64,000 bases of DNA from Triplophysa rosa. Its lineage: Eukaryota > Chordata > Actinopteri > Cypriniformes > Nemacheilidae. Below are positions 1-11,715 of the stretch, in pieces (position 1 is the first letter of the stretch; each line of letters starts with the position of its first letter). Where the stretch lies: positions 5,581,038 to 5,645,037 of the forward strand of contig NC_079900.1 in the NCBI RefSeq assembly GCF_024868665.1, given 5' to 3'. The notes beneath the pieces were generated by a model. The model was not told where the DNA came from. It did no database searches and saw only the letters and a program-made list of their open reading frames with translations. Made by a program: the position numbers and the translations under genes.

Positions 1-1154
1 AAAAACACGCAATCATGCCAATAAAGTATCTTGAAATGGAAAATTATGTCTAGATGAAAGATGAAATGGCTTGTTTTTACTTGTGGCACAGCTATGAACA
101 CTATGAAACCATCTTTATCTATTCTCAATAAATCTTGCTTCTGAAATAGCAGGGATTTCTCATATGCTGTCTATGCACGTTCTTTGTGTGTGGTTTAATG
201 AATTAGAGGAAAAGGTTGTTTTTCACTGCTTTGTTTTTGTTAAAGACTTATTATGTTATTAGTCACATTATGTTATTTATTATTTCTCAAAGTATGAAGC
301 CTAATAAGAATGATATACTTCTAAAGGTTTATATCTAAGGTATTGTTTTTTAGTAATGTCCACAAACTGAGGGCGAATTTGGTCTCCATCTTTTAGATGT
401 TGATATCTAGCTGTTTATTGGTTGGATTTTCATACTGTTATGGAGTCCACAGAATAATGCCGCTAGAAAAGTTGTGGGAAATATCCACCAGCTGCAACAA
501 GAATTGCATGTTTTCCTCTAGAAAGCTTCTTATTTTTGCTTTCGTGAGTTATTTATATTATTTTATAGTAAGACAAGTAAAACACTTTCAAGGCGAATTA
601 ATCAGCATTTATTTATATATTTTGGAAATGTTTTACAAGACATTCTTTATTATATGCATACAGTATATCTTTTAGAAATAATTGTTAAAAGAGAAAATGA
701 TGTAAAATGCAAAAATGTGTAATGTAAAATAACATAACATAAGACAGCTGAGTGTTTTGATACATATTTTCAACATTGAAAACTTTTTTTTTCTTTAAAC
801 CAAGACAGAACAAAGCTGTTAAAACACAAACATAGAAGAAACTGGTTTACTCAAAATAGTGAAACAATACTGTATATTAAGGACAGCCCAAAATATAATA
901 AAAATAACTTTTGTTAACCTATCATAAAAATCATGTCATTGCAAAACTTTTATTTGAGTCATTACAAGTCGTTTTAACAATATAACATTTTGTGTTGTTT
1001 TACTAGCCACAGGAATCATATCAAAGCTGAAAATGAATGGTGCGTGCTGAAAATAAAGAGCATGTTTGTCATTATTACAATATATGTCAAGCTATTTACT
1101 CCTTTAGCTTTCCAAAAACAAGTGTCTTGTTCTAAGTTTGTCAAAGTCCTTTTA
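1..1154. other. AT-rich flank, 3' side of the fused enzyme gene
   Basis: No convincing coding exon is seen; the ORFs here are short and unlike known proteins. The part nearest position 1154 should be the 3' UTR of the minus-strand fused gene. A minus-strand AATAAA signal (TTTATT on the plus strand, about 949-954) lies about 200 bases past the stop codon and is a plausible polyadenylation signal. Confidence 0.4.
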
Positions 1155-4100
1155 AGGCATGTACTTTTTGGCCTTTAGTCTGGGTATAATTTGCATGTCT
1201 CTGACATCATTGTGCTGGAGAAGCCAGCATAGGTATCTCTCTGTGCCCATACCCCATCCACTTGTTGAAAGAGGGATAACTTGACGCATGTTGATGTACC
1301 ACTTGTATGAATCTTCCTGTACTGCGTGATGTTGTAATGCTTCTCTTACTATTTCAGGAGTGGAGTGACGTTCCCCAAGCCCCACTGTCTCCCCTAATCC
1401 AAAGAGAAGGTCTGCTGCCTTAGCTTTTCTTCGTCCTGAACCTTCAACGTATGCTTGGTAAAAGGGCACTCCAAGATGATCCATTTCTGTTAGCCAAACA
1501 GCACCTCCATACTTCTCTATTAGAACCTTTTCTCCTTTACGTGTTAGCTTTCTCCCAAAATGGGGTTGTCCTTCTTGAACCCATTCAAGGCAGTCAGATG
1601 AAGGCATTATGTGAATGGCTTGGTCCAAGGTTATTTTTGGAAGAGGTTCTTTTAAACTCTTGAGCAGTTTATGGACATGAGATAGTGTACCTGCTGCATC
1701 AAGGATAATGTTTGAGTGTTCTTTTAGCATTGCTTGAGTCATATGGGCAACATAGCATTCAGCTATACGTATTGCAGCATCCATGTCACCAAGTAGCTCA
1801 CATTCAACATGGTAGAACTGGTTGAGATGTGTAGCATCAGGATCCTCCCCTCGGAAACTGGGGGACACATAGTAAGCCCCAGGAAGACCTTCCTGAAACC
1901 TTAAGAAGTACTCTAAAACAAACTGCATAGAATCAGCAAGATACACATCTTGGCCCAACATGTTGACAAACACGGGCTCCGAATCTGACCCCAGGCCCAT
2001 TGGAGAGGAAATCGTGTCAGTTGTGATTGGCGTCAATGCGTATGAATACTTGCATTTGTTGTGGAAGTACTCTACTGTGCTGTGAAAAAGGGTGTTTTGG
2101 ATTTGAAACAGATTGCGATACCATTTGCTCCTAATGGCTGATGATGCATGGGTATGTGGGTTTTCCCAGGAGTGAGGAGGAGTGCTCTTTGTGATCTTAT
2201 TGTGGATTTCAGTAAGTTCCTCTATGTTGGCTGGGGGGCCATCTATAGATGTTACATATCCAGGGTAGGTTGGGCAGATCTGAGGAGCCACATCCCGTGG
2301 CGTTAGGCATTTGGGCTGAGAAACTAGTGGAATTAGTTTGGCATGAGCATAGTCGATTTCAAATCCTTCAAATATGAGAGCTACCCCACGGGCGTTTATT
2401 CCCTCTTGCACAATATGAGCAACCCTTCGTATTGCCACAATGAGGGCAGTGTAGTCACCGTCATCCAAACTGAAGATGTCACTTGTCAGTGGTTTTCGTG
2501 GCACTAGAACTGTAAAGCCTGGTGTGTTTGGATAGGGAGTAAGGAATGCTACATGATCGTTGTCTTCCCAGACACGCCACTGCTGCTCTTCACCACGTAT
2601 AATGCGGGGGAATAGGCCAGTATCAGAGGGCTCTCCTTGAAAATCAAAGCTAGATGGTGCATTGGGTGTCGGGAGCCGAGAGCGAATTTTTGCCTGCACT
2701 TGGTCAAGACTGGTATCTTCACAGCGTGGACCACTTTTGGAGCTGCAGTAACCAGGGTCATAAGAATTGAACTCTATTTCCTCAGATAAGTGAGGAGTCC
2801 AGTTAGGGTCCAGTCCATGGAGAGGTAAAACTTTAATGCAAGCAGGCTTGTCAGGTTCTGGCATGACCACAAGAGCACAACGGTGCACGGCAAGTTTCTC
2901 ACGAAGAAGGTTAGCAACTGTCTTTGCACCCTGTAACATCGATATGTAGTCAGGTAGCGCTAACTGGAAGATGCTACTGGGTCCATTTAGGGTTTTACGA
3001 GTGAGAACAGTGGCTCCTGGGGTCCAAGGATTGGACTGCAAGTAAGCTACCAATTGTCCAGTTTCCCAAATCACGTTCGAAAAGCTCTTCATAGGTTGCA
3101 AAACCTCGTTTCGACGAATGCCATCGACCATTGAAGCAACAAACATAACCCCTGCGTTGGTTTCAATAATGGCTACACCCTGATGGTCTACAGCAATAAT
3201 TCCAGCACACTTTTCTTCCAGATCATCATGGATTACTTCCTGACAAGCCCGTTTGAGACTGTAACCCTTGAGGTTGTATAAACTAGCTACTTTTTGAGCA
3301 ACTGTTTGGCGTAAGAAGGCATCACCATCACCTGAGCATGTCACTGCAAGTTTCTCATCAGCATAAACCCCTGCTCCGACTATAGCTGTGTCACCAACTC
3401 TGCCTTTCCATTTGCCAACTAAACCTCCGGTGGATGTGGCTGCTGCTAACTTGCCCGACTTATCCAATGCAACTGCACCAACTGTTTGAGGATGGTTATT
3501 TTTGCTAGCACCTGACTTAATAATCAGCTCTTTGTATCTTATATCAGTGTCAAAGTAGTCTGGTTTCAATGCTGTATCTTTATCTCCAAGACTGTCTAAA
3601 AACTCTTCAGCACCTTGTCCAGTCAATAGGGAGTGCATGCTTTTTTCCATGATGCAGCGGGCAGCTTTTATTGGGTTTTTCACTTTTCGCAAACAAGCCA
3701 CTGATCCAGAGTTCTTCCCATGTCCGTCAACAATAGTGGCTTCCATTTCATGCTCTCCATCCCTGTTATATACGGACCCCTTGCCAGCATTGAACAAGAA
3801 ACAGTCCTCCAGTGCAGCCACACTTCTTTGGACTGCATCCAGACTGCTACCTCCTGAAGTAAGTACCTGTGCTCCAAGAGTTAGAGCTGTTTGAAGGGCA
3901 AATTCGATGACCTCAGTAACCTTTTGATTCAGCATCATTTCCTCCCCTGCCCCACCATGGATCACCAAGGTAAAATCTTGTTTGATTTTATGGGTGGAGT
4001 CTGCTTCTCTTTCTTCATTGTCTTGCAGGAGGCACTCAATGGCTCCCATCTGCCCAGCAATGGCGTATCTTAACGCCAGGAGAATTACTAACTTTAGATT

Positions 4101-7100
4101 GAACTCAAGTCGTTCTTTGAGATTTCCCAAGACACTGGCAAAAACACCCTTTCCATTCAATACAAGACGAACCCTGTCCTTCCTGCCAAGGTATGTGACA
4201 GCCAGCTGGTCTGTAGCATACACATTGCCAACAGCACACTCAACTCCCTCCATCAGATCTGATCCAGTCAGGTAAATAGATGGACATCCAAAAGGATCAA
4301 GAAATTTCTTCAGTGCACTGTCTTGAGGCATAAATCTGCGTAGGGCTGCCAGATGAGGCCCAACACCAAGGCCAAGTTTTGTGGCTTTGATGAGGTTTTT
4401 GTGCTCAACAAACGCTAGATGAAAGAGTCTGAACAGGTCATTTGTGTACCGGTGATTGTCATCTGGGCCAATGCAGGATGCCAAAGCTGTAACAAGCTGA
4501 CGAGATCTCACAGTGGTTGAGTATGTGGGATCACAGCGGCCGTGTTTGAAGTGACGCATGTGAGTGGGTGTGACCATGATATGGCTAGTTGCAGCCTCCC
4601 CAAGTGTTTGCCTCAGGGACAGTTGCAGAGTAAAATTAATCCATGCATCATATAAACCTCGGTGGCCTCTTATAGTGGTGAACACATCTGGATAAGATTC
4701 AATTTCAAAAGTCGTGACAGACTGGCTTGCTTGTGGAACGTTAGAAAGAGACTTATTTGGTAAAGTTATGTTTTCCAGTGGGATTTTCAAAGGTGTTGGA
4801 TGAAGAAAATTGGTATTTGAGGGCGGAGCTGACCCATTGGTCTGGGTGTTCATTTTTTTGTTTTGGGATTCTGACAGCTGCCACAGACGTTCAACTAAAA
4901 GTCCAGCTACCATTCCATCCAGGGCGCTATGCTCAAACAGCATGCCCGCTTGGCCATCTTGGAAAACCACCAAGTTCACCACCTGTTGGTTAAAGAGGGT
5001 TAATATTTGTCATTCTGTCAAGTTTTAACATTACAATCAATCAAATTTGGATAGAAAACTATGCAAAACATGTATTTTATGATAACTTCACACATTAGAA
5101 TGGCAACCCATTAGTAACTTAAAGGTATAGTTCACCTAAAAATAAAATTTCTGTCATTATTTACTCGCCCTCTTGTCATTTCAAACCTGTTTATATTTTG
5201 AAGAATGTTGGTAACTGAACAATGGTGGTACCCATTGACTTGCATTGGATTTGTGTCCATACCAGTGGCGATCCGTGACTACTCTTCTGGGGAAGCAGTA
5301 ATGGGAAGCTCGGCAAAACATGTATTTAGCCCGTCATGTGTATGGTGCGTCATTTCAAAATACGCGCCTGCTGCAGACGCGTCGAAAGGGTTTTTAATAA
5401 AAGAAACGCTCGCGTTTGCTAGATACTCGCTTAGTCTCATGTGTAATCAGAGTTAAGTGTTAATGCAGTGTCTTCTGAACGCGAGTGTCTCTTTTATCAT
5501 AAACCCTTTCGACAAGTCTGCAGCAGGCACGTATTTTGACATGATGCGTGATGCACATAGGTTCACGTGAAGCGCTGAACACGTATTTTGAATTCCTGCT
5601 TCCACGGAAGAGGAGGCACCGATCGCCACTGGTCCATACAATAGAAGTGAATGGGTACCGCCATTGTTCAGTTACCAACATTCTTCAAAATATCTTCTTT
5701 TGTGTTTTACATGTTTTGAAATGACAAGTAAGGGTAAGTAAAGGATGACAGAATTTTAATTTTGGGGTGAACTATCCTTTTAAACTACATAGTACTAGTA
5801 CTAATCATTGAGTACACACCTTGTCATAGTATCTGAAACATGGTCGATCTTTTTCCCCTAGGCGGACAGCATTGAGAATATCTGCAAGGTCAGATGGTGC
5901 CGGGTAGTCCTCCAAGGAAACAGCCAGAAGTGCAGTCTCCATCATTTTAAGTGATTCTGCTGCTTCACCCCCTTCCTTTAAGATGTCCGTTCTGACAGCG
6001 TGCCAAGCTTGGCGATGGAGAGATGTCAGACCACAGATATTGGATGGGTCTTGTTCAGGACCTGATGCTGGGTGACTCACAGCATGGACCAACTGGGTGT
6101 AGATGTCATTGAGACCTAAAGAATATAATGGTTCCCCTGAACGTTTTTGGTGTAAAATTTGAATGGGAAATATACCACCTCGACAGATCAACATGGCATG
6201 AAGGCTGTCTGTGTATATCTGAAACATGAAGACCAAGTATGTCATTAATGTGAGAAAGTCTGTCAACTGAAAATTACTTTATTCCACAGGTACAAAAATA
6301 TACTCCTAAAAATGAAAATGATGTTATCATTTACCCACCCTCTTGTCATTTCAAACCTGTGTGACTTTCTTCTGCAGTACACAAAAAAAGATATTTTGAA
6401 GAATGTTAGTAACCGAACAATGGCGGTACTTTCTCACTTCTAATGTATAGACACAAAACCAATGCAAGTCAACGGGTACCTCTCATGTTTGGTTGCCAAC
6501 ATTCTTCAAATGTTTTTTTTTTTTGTGAAGAAAGAACATAATACTGGTTTGAAATCACAAGAAGGTGAGTAAATGATGACAGAATTTTCACTTTTGGGTG
6601 AACTATCTATTTAAAGTCCAGCATACACAGTTTCTCATGAAATGAGAAAAAAACAAGAGCACAGCTTCACCTTTAGCTCATCGTGGTTCTTGCCTGGTAG
6701 ACGATTAGCTGCAAAAACCTGTGACTGCTGCGTTCTCTCAGTTGGCACATCCCCTTCCACCAGGCAAGGTTCACTGTACAGCTTAGCAACCGCCCACAGT
6801 AAAGCTGTAGCCCGCTCTATTTGTGCAGACTCCCCCAATAGCTTAGAAGAGGGAAGGACAGAAGGAATAGCTGTGGAAGTGGGAAGGGGATCATAGCAGG
6901 AGAGCAGACGCTTTTTGAATTCCTCCGTCACCCAGTTCTCACATCCAAAGGCCTGTGCCTTCAGGTGTTCTTGGGCTTCTTGAAGAGTATCACTCTGTTG
7001 TAGGAGGGCATTTTTATAGTGTTGGTACTGCTCTGGATTTAAAGTGAGCTGAAGCACCCGGCTAGCTTCCTGCAGAGTAGCGTCCAGTTCTGGAATGGGA

Positions 7101-7117
7101 TAATCTAGTAGATCCAT
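1155..7117 (-). CDS. Fused carnitine-acyltransferase / isoaspartyl peptidase / HIT-HIT / AsnRS-like protein
   Basis: Three coding exons are read as 7118-6671, 6218-5820 and 4982-about 1152. All junctions are GT-AG and phase 0, giving about 1,558 codons from ATG 7117. Exons 1, 2 and the start of 3 form a carnitine/choline acyltransferase. The joint reads ..RYYDK|VVNLVVFQDG.. as in the family, and the catalytic His is kept in FEHSALDG (exon 3 residue 17-18). The family STS motif is changed to LTGS (about 238-241). Next comes a T2-family isoaspartyl peptidase/asparaginase (about 335-625) with nucleophile Thr500 in QTVGAVALD. Two HIT-like domains follow (about 638-723 and 803-888); the second keeps only the middle His of its triad. 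Last is a class II synthetase core of Asn/AspRS type (about 950-1276) with motif 2 FRGED and motif 3 GWGMGTER, and no anticodon-binding OB fold. The 3.8 kb exon is open throughout, which argues for function. I do not recognise a named orthologue. The joint activity is unknown; asparagine-linked acyl chemistry is only inference. Confidence 0.85.
5121..5783. mobile_element. Palindromic MITE, GGATAGTTCACC family, compound copy
   Basis: The left end reads AAAGGTATAGTTCACC and the right end GGTGAACTATCCTTTT, so the ends are inverted. The inner part is a second long inverted repeat centred near 5455, including mirrored GCGCCTGCTGCAGAC and GTCTGCAGCAGGCAC stretches. It fills most of intron 2 of the fused enzyme gene. 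Confidence 0.7.
6290..6617. mobile_element. Palindromic MITE, GGATAGTTCACC family
   Basis: The left part carries the family body (TCATTTACCCACCCTCTTG then TTTCAAACCTGT). The right end is TTTTGGGTGAACTATCTATTT. The left terminus is eroded. It lies in intron 1 of the fused enzyme gene, so both introns of that gene hold this family. Confidence 0.65.
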
Positions 7118-7141
7118 CCTGTTGTATGGTGGACAGGGCAC

Positions 7142-8931
7142 AAAAAAAATATTTTATGCCAAAAATCATTAGGATATTAAGTTAAGGTCATATTCCATGA
7201 AGATATCTTTGTACATTTCTGTGAGTGGATGCTGCAAAATTGCAAACAAAAATGGACGGAAACACCCCCTCAAGTTTGGTATTTACGTAAAGCTTAGAAT
7301 TTTAGCTATCGGGTTCATGTACTCTCCATAAATCTGTAAAACTAAATGTGTTCTCATCATCTAACTTCCCGAATATTTTTGTGAGATATCAAAATGCAAA
7401 TGTTTTTTTATTAAAGGGAAATTTAAGGAATTCTATCACCAATCCTCTTGCACACTAAATAAACTAAAGTTACAATTAGACTTACACTTGCATGCAAATT
7501 ATTTTTTTCTTGGTTTAATTGAGTGGAAGCACAAATCAATTTGGTTGTATAGTATAAGGTGTCATGTGATTTAAATTTAAAAGGTCACATTTTATTTATT
7601 ACTCACAGAGCATTTTCTCAGGCTACATGGGCCACATGACTGTTTTAGTTGTAATCCAATAACTTCATTACATTCTCTAGAGAACGTTACTTCCAGCACA
7701 AAAGACTTATTTTGTAAGGAAAGCTTTGCAAGCATTTAATAAATAAATACAGTGAATTTAGGGATGATCTCCATTCAGCTATGACTGGATGACATACGCC
7801 TAATTACATTTTTTCTGTTCTTGACCCTGTGGAATGAGTATAGCATGTTTGTATGTCATGGGAATATGTCTCATGCTACATCTCCCTAGTTGTGTAATTA
7901 GATTTAGCCACACCCTTCTTTTTTGTAATTCATGAAATGTTATCTGTCTTTCCTAATATTTTGGTCCATGATCAAGGGAAGCGTGACCAAGTTATGTGAG
8001 TGATTGTTGATGAATTAACTCACTTTTAATTGGTTTCCAGGCTGCTTTATTCTTGAATCTAACACGTTACTACCTTAGATTCATTACCTTCTTTTTTGTG
8101 CTATTTATGTGATTATGCATAATACAATATTGTCATTGTAAATATCCCAAAATAAGTTCTGTATATGAAGAGTTTATTTGCAAAAATAGATAAAACATTC
8201 TGAAATAATGTTTTTTTATTGTACGCGTTAATTAATATCAATCAAACGGCATTTGGGTTGTTTTAATTAGGTAATAATAACTAAAAAATATACAGCTAAC
8301 ACAATAAAACAAAAAAATATGAAATAAACTCTTCAAAACAACAAAAGACTGTACAAAGGAACTTGCATTATGTTTTATTTAAATATCCATACTGCTAAAT
8401 TATGAATCCGAATGCAAAAGCAGTTTACATTTTGGAAACATAAAAAATTGGTTTTATTTTGGTTCGTTCTAATGACTGCTGGCACTATTTGCTTTTATTT
8501 TAAAATATCCAGTCCATAACATGTATTTTACAGAAGAGTTTTTTACATGAATGCTTGTATGAATTGGTGATGTTGCCTGTTTAGCTTTAAAGTATTTCCA
8601 TTCCATTTGACTAGATAAACATTTTACTTAAATGTCCCAGGATGTACACAATGTAAATGAATTACATTAGAATAAGAATATGCAAATAACTCAATTTTGA
8701 CAAAAATATCAGTTATGACCTAATAATTCCAAGGCCTATTGCCAATAATATATTAATCCCATATTTAAAAATCAGTGAACACAAACTCGGAAATGTTAAA
8801 CTCACCTCAAGGCAGTAAAGACGTCCTGTATATGAAGACTAGTGAATGTGTTGAGATCTTGAGTGTAACATGTTTTTGTTGCAGTGAACAAACAAGAGGG
8901 CAGTAATCTGAATCTAGTGATTCCAGTTAAG
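7142..8931. other. AT-rich 5' flank with a possible upstream exon
   Basis: No ORF of note. On the minus strand a strong donor (CTTGAG|GTGAGTTT, exon end about 8814) follows about 60 bases free of stops in the frame that would join the G before ATG 7117. This could be a 5' UTR or short coding exon of the fused gene. A short AT-rich MITE lies at 8166-8335. Confidence 0.35.
8166..8335. mobile_element. Short AT-rich MITE, TGAAGAGTT ends
   Basis: It starts TGAAGAGTTTATTTGCAAAA and ends in the inverted form AAATAAACTCTTCA. A second copy at about 38767-38942 shares the same left end and an internal ATTAATATCAATCAA block, so this is a dispersed repeat. Confidence 0.55.
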
Positions 8932-10455
8932 TGTGACGAAGTGGTATGGGGAAAGGGTCAGACACGACAATAGCAGCAGACTAAGCCACCCTGTTAACAG
9001 GGAAATGAATACCCACAAGAGGCACACAGGTTCGTTAGGTTAAACAAGGGACACAAGACGTGGATATATAAAAAGATACAAATTTTATTCAATATAAAAA
9101 TAAATATTTAAGAAAGTTGGGTAACGTTAGCAGCCAGTAGATCTAAAACTGCCCTTACAAACACCCACATCAAGGAGCGCAAGGTCACCAGGGGTAGGTA
9201 GCCAGCAACAAGCCTCGAGTTTATGTAGCACACACACACACACACAACACCATGTGCACAAGTCTAACTGCACACACACAAAATGGAATAAATTGCAATG
9301 CACAGCACTCGGTGACTGGAAACCCACCATACAGGCTAAGGCTGGCTAGCTCCCTGCCCTGGCCCTTGACTCCTATAACAATAAGAAATGTAACAAAATA
9401 TACGTTAACAGAATCCAACATAACCAATAATAAAAACAAAGAAAAACTTCCAGCTCGTGCAACGAGGGTAGAAGTAACTTACTGCCTCCCAAATCGTAAC
9501 ATGGACTGGAGGTAAAAAGGAAATAAATCACTTCATAAATACAGAATTGAAGCTAAACAAAACAAATAACCGTAAACCAATTAAAAGAAAAAAATCATAC
9601 ATCTACCAAAAGAAATTAAACTATAACAAACAAAACACACGCTACACGGAGCAGAGGTCCGTAGTACCAACGCCCCTGAGCAGTGGGCACACACGCACTG
9701 TACGTAGGCTCAATCGAGCAGCGCGAGAATAGAAGTCACTTACAGCCTCTCAATTCGTAATATGAGACAGAGCCGATACTCGTAGCACCAAACGCCCCGG
9801 AAGCAGTGAATACGCACACAATGTACATAGGCTCAATCTCGCAGCACGAGCCGGAGCAGGTGCCGTGTGTTTAAAACGGTGCAGATGAACCACGCAGTAC
9901 AGGTGAATTATCGCTGACAATTGAAACAGCATAAGAAGAAAAAAAGGTCCAGCAAAGGCAAAACAGCAACATGGTCACGGCAGATCACTACCAACTCCAA
10001 AAGGTCATTAATATTCCTTTTACCCGGTCATGAACCTGCCGGACATGAAGCAAGAAAATAATTAGTTATAAAACTCGATCCAACATAAAAAAATGGACTA
10101 GCATACATACCGCAGCGAACGCTGCAGCCCACGCCATTCACAGCGATCCCTCAACCAGCAGTATAACAAGAGCCTAACAGGGGGAGCGGGAAGCCAGGAT
10201 CCGGCCGACAATAGACGGCATACTGCAATAATAAAAAAATATTTCTCCTTTCACTCCAAACACGAAACGGAAGGCTACAAACGAACAATACTCTACCTTC
10301 GGCGACCACAGATGAAGTCACCGAGGGGCGGTATGAACCATGGCACACGTCCGAGTGGACAGGTTTCCGCCTTATGTGCTACCAAGGTCGAGTCTGATAA
10401 TTAAAGTGAGTGAAATCACCTGGCCACACAGGCACAAGTGATTCACTCTGCTACA
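8932..10455. mobile_element. Candidate solo LTR (1.5 kb) with 4-bp duplication
   Basis: The unit starts TGTGACGAAG, ends CTCTGCTACA (TG...CA), and is flanked by TAAG on both sides (8928-8931 and 10456-10459). It contains a TATA-like GATATATAAAAAG near 9062, CA-rich tracts and degenerate tandem copies of a 130-base unit. No gag, pol or primer-binding site is seen, which fits a solo LTR. A non-autonomous DNA element with weak terminal repeats is the alternative, since the ends also show partial inverted similarity. Confidence 0.4.
9440..9930. repeat. Degenerate tandem repeat, about 130-base unit
   Basis: Three diverged copies share the order AGAAGT.ACTTAC.GCCTC..AATTCGTAA, then a GCACCAAACGCCCC-like block, then TAGGCTCAATC.CGCAGC. 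They lie inside the candidate LTR at 8932-10455. Confidence 0.45.
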
Positions 10456-10459
10456 TAAG

Positions 10460-11707
10460 GAATTAAATTTCCTATCTCCCAATAGATGTTCACTCTATAA
10501 GAAGCAAACTGTCACTTGCATTCCTATACTTGATATGAAAGCTCAAGGCCCATCTCATTTTTACTTGCTACAAGTATATGCAAATTATAATAATTCTATC
10601 AATCTGACAGTGTAATATTGTTTAAAGCTAAAACTGACATGGTGGTAGTCAAGCCAACATCATGGATTTGATTCCAAAGGAATCTGTGTACTGATGAAAA
10701 TGCACAATTTTGAGTACATGTGAAGGGCCATATGTTTATATAACTCAACCTTTTGTATAAGTTATGGAATTAGCATTTTATCCTTTGGGCTCATTAAAAT
10801 GAATGTTACACTGTGTGTTTAATGATGGTCTGAAGTTATTAAGATTAATATGAAAAGACATCATAGCCTTTATGCATTCATAATTATCTGACAGTCAAAA
10901 ATACCACATGTTTCTTTGCGTTATTAAATGAGCTCATTATTATAATGTGGAGCATCAGTTAAGGATATCACAGTATAATTTAATGCAATCTTCACGATTT
11001 GGGTTTTTCTTGAAATTTAAGTTTAATTCATCCAGCTGATGAGATGAGTTGGTGGGGATGGATGAGAAGTTTCTTAGCAGACATTTGGGGACTTAAAAAT
11101 GTCATGTGATAGACTGTGCGTGGATGTCGCTCAGTCTTTCTGCATAAGTATTTGTCTTCAGTGTCTTGCTACCTGAACAAAGAACGTATTGAGTGAGTAC
11201 ATGTCTCACGTGAGCAAGGCCAATTGTTTTTAGTGAAAATGCTGGTGCTTTTAATTACCAGACATTCAGATGATTAGGAATGACTGATTTATGCAGTCTA
11301 GCCACGTTTGTTTATAACACATAACCTCGCTGAATGATAATATGACATTTTTGCTTATTCTGTGTGAACATATTCTTCATTTTATTTATTCATATACTGC
11401 TATTATTTTTTTATTATAATGTGTATAAATCTGCTTTGCAACAATACAAAAGCGCAATATAAATCAAATTGAATTGAAATACCTGTTTTAGTCTAGATTT
11501 TTCAGTTTAATTATTTATTCTTCTGAACCACCGAAGCATAACGAAAGGCTATCAAATAGGCTAAATGTTTTACATTCTTTGCATTTTATGAGCTGAAGCT
11601 CCTATCTGTTGATTCTGGATTTAGTCACAAACTGTGATAAGATATAAATGTTGCATTTTCAATCCATATTATAACGTGTTTCTACTAAATAAATGTGGTT
11701 TGCATTA
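10460..11707. other. Intergenic, no feature recognised
   Basis: AT-rich sequence with only short ORFs. No splice-linked coding segments or clear repeats were found by eye. Confidence 0.4.
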
Positions 11708-11715
11708 GTCATACA

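Noticed and set aside
1152..7118. Bacterial contamination as source of the fused enzyme gene
   Set aside because: The gene has spliceosomal introns holding fish MITEs, so it is part of the fish chromosome.
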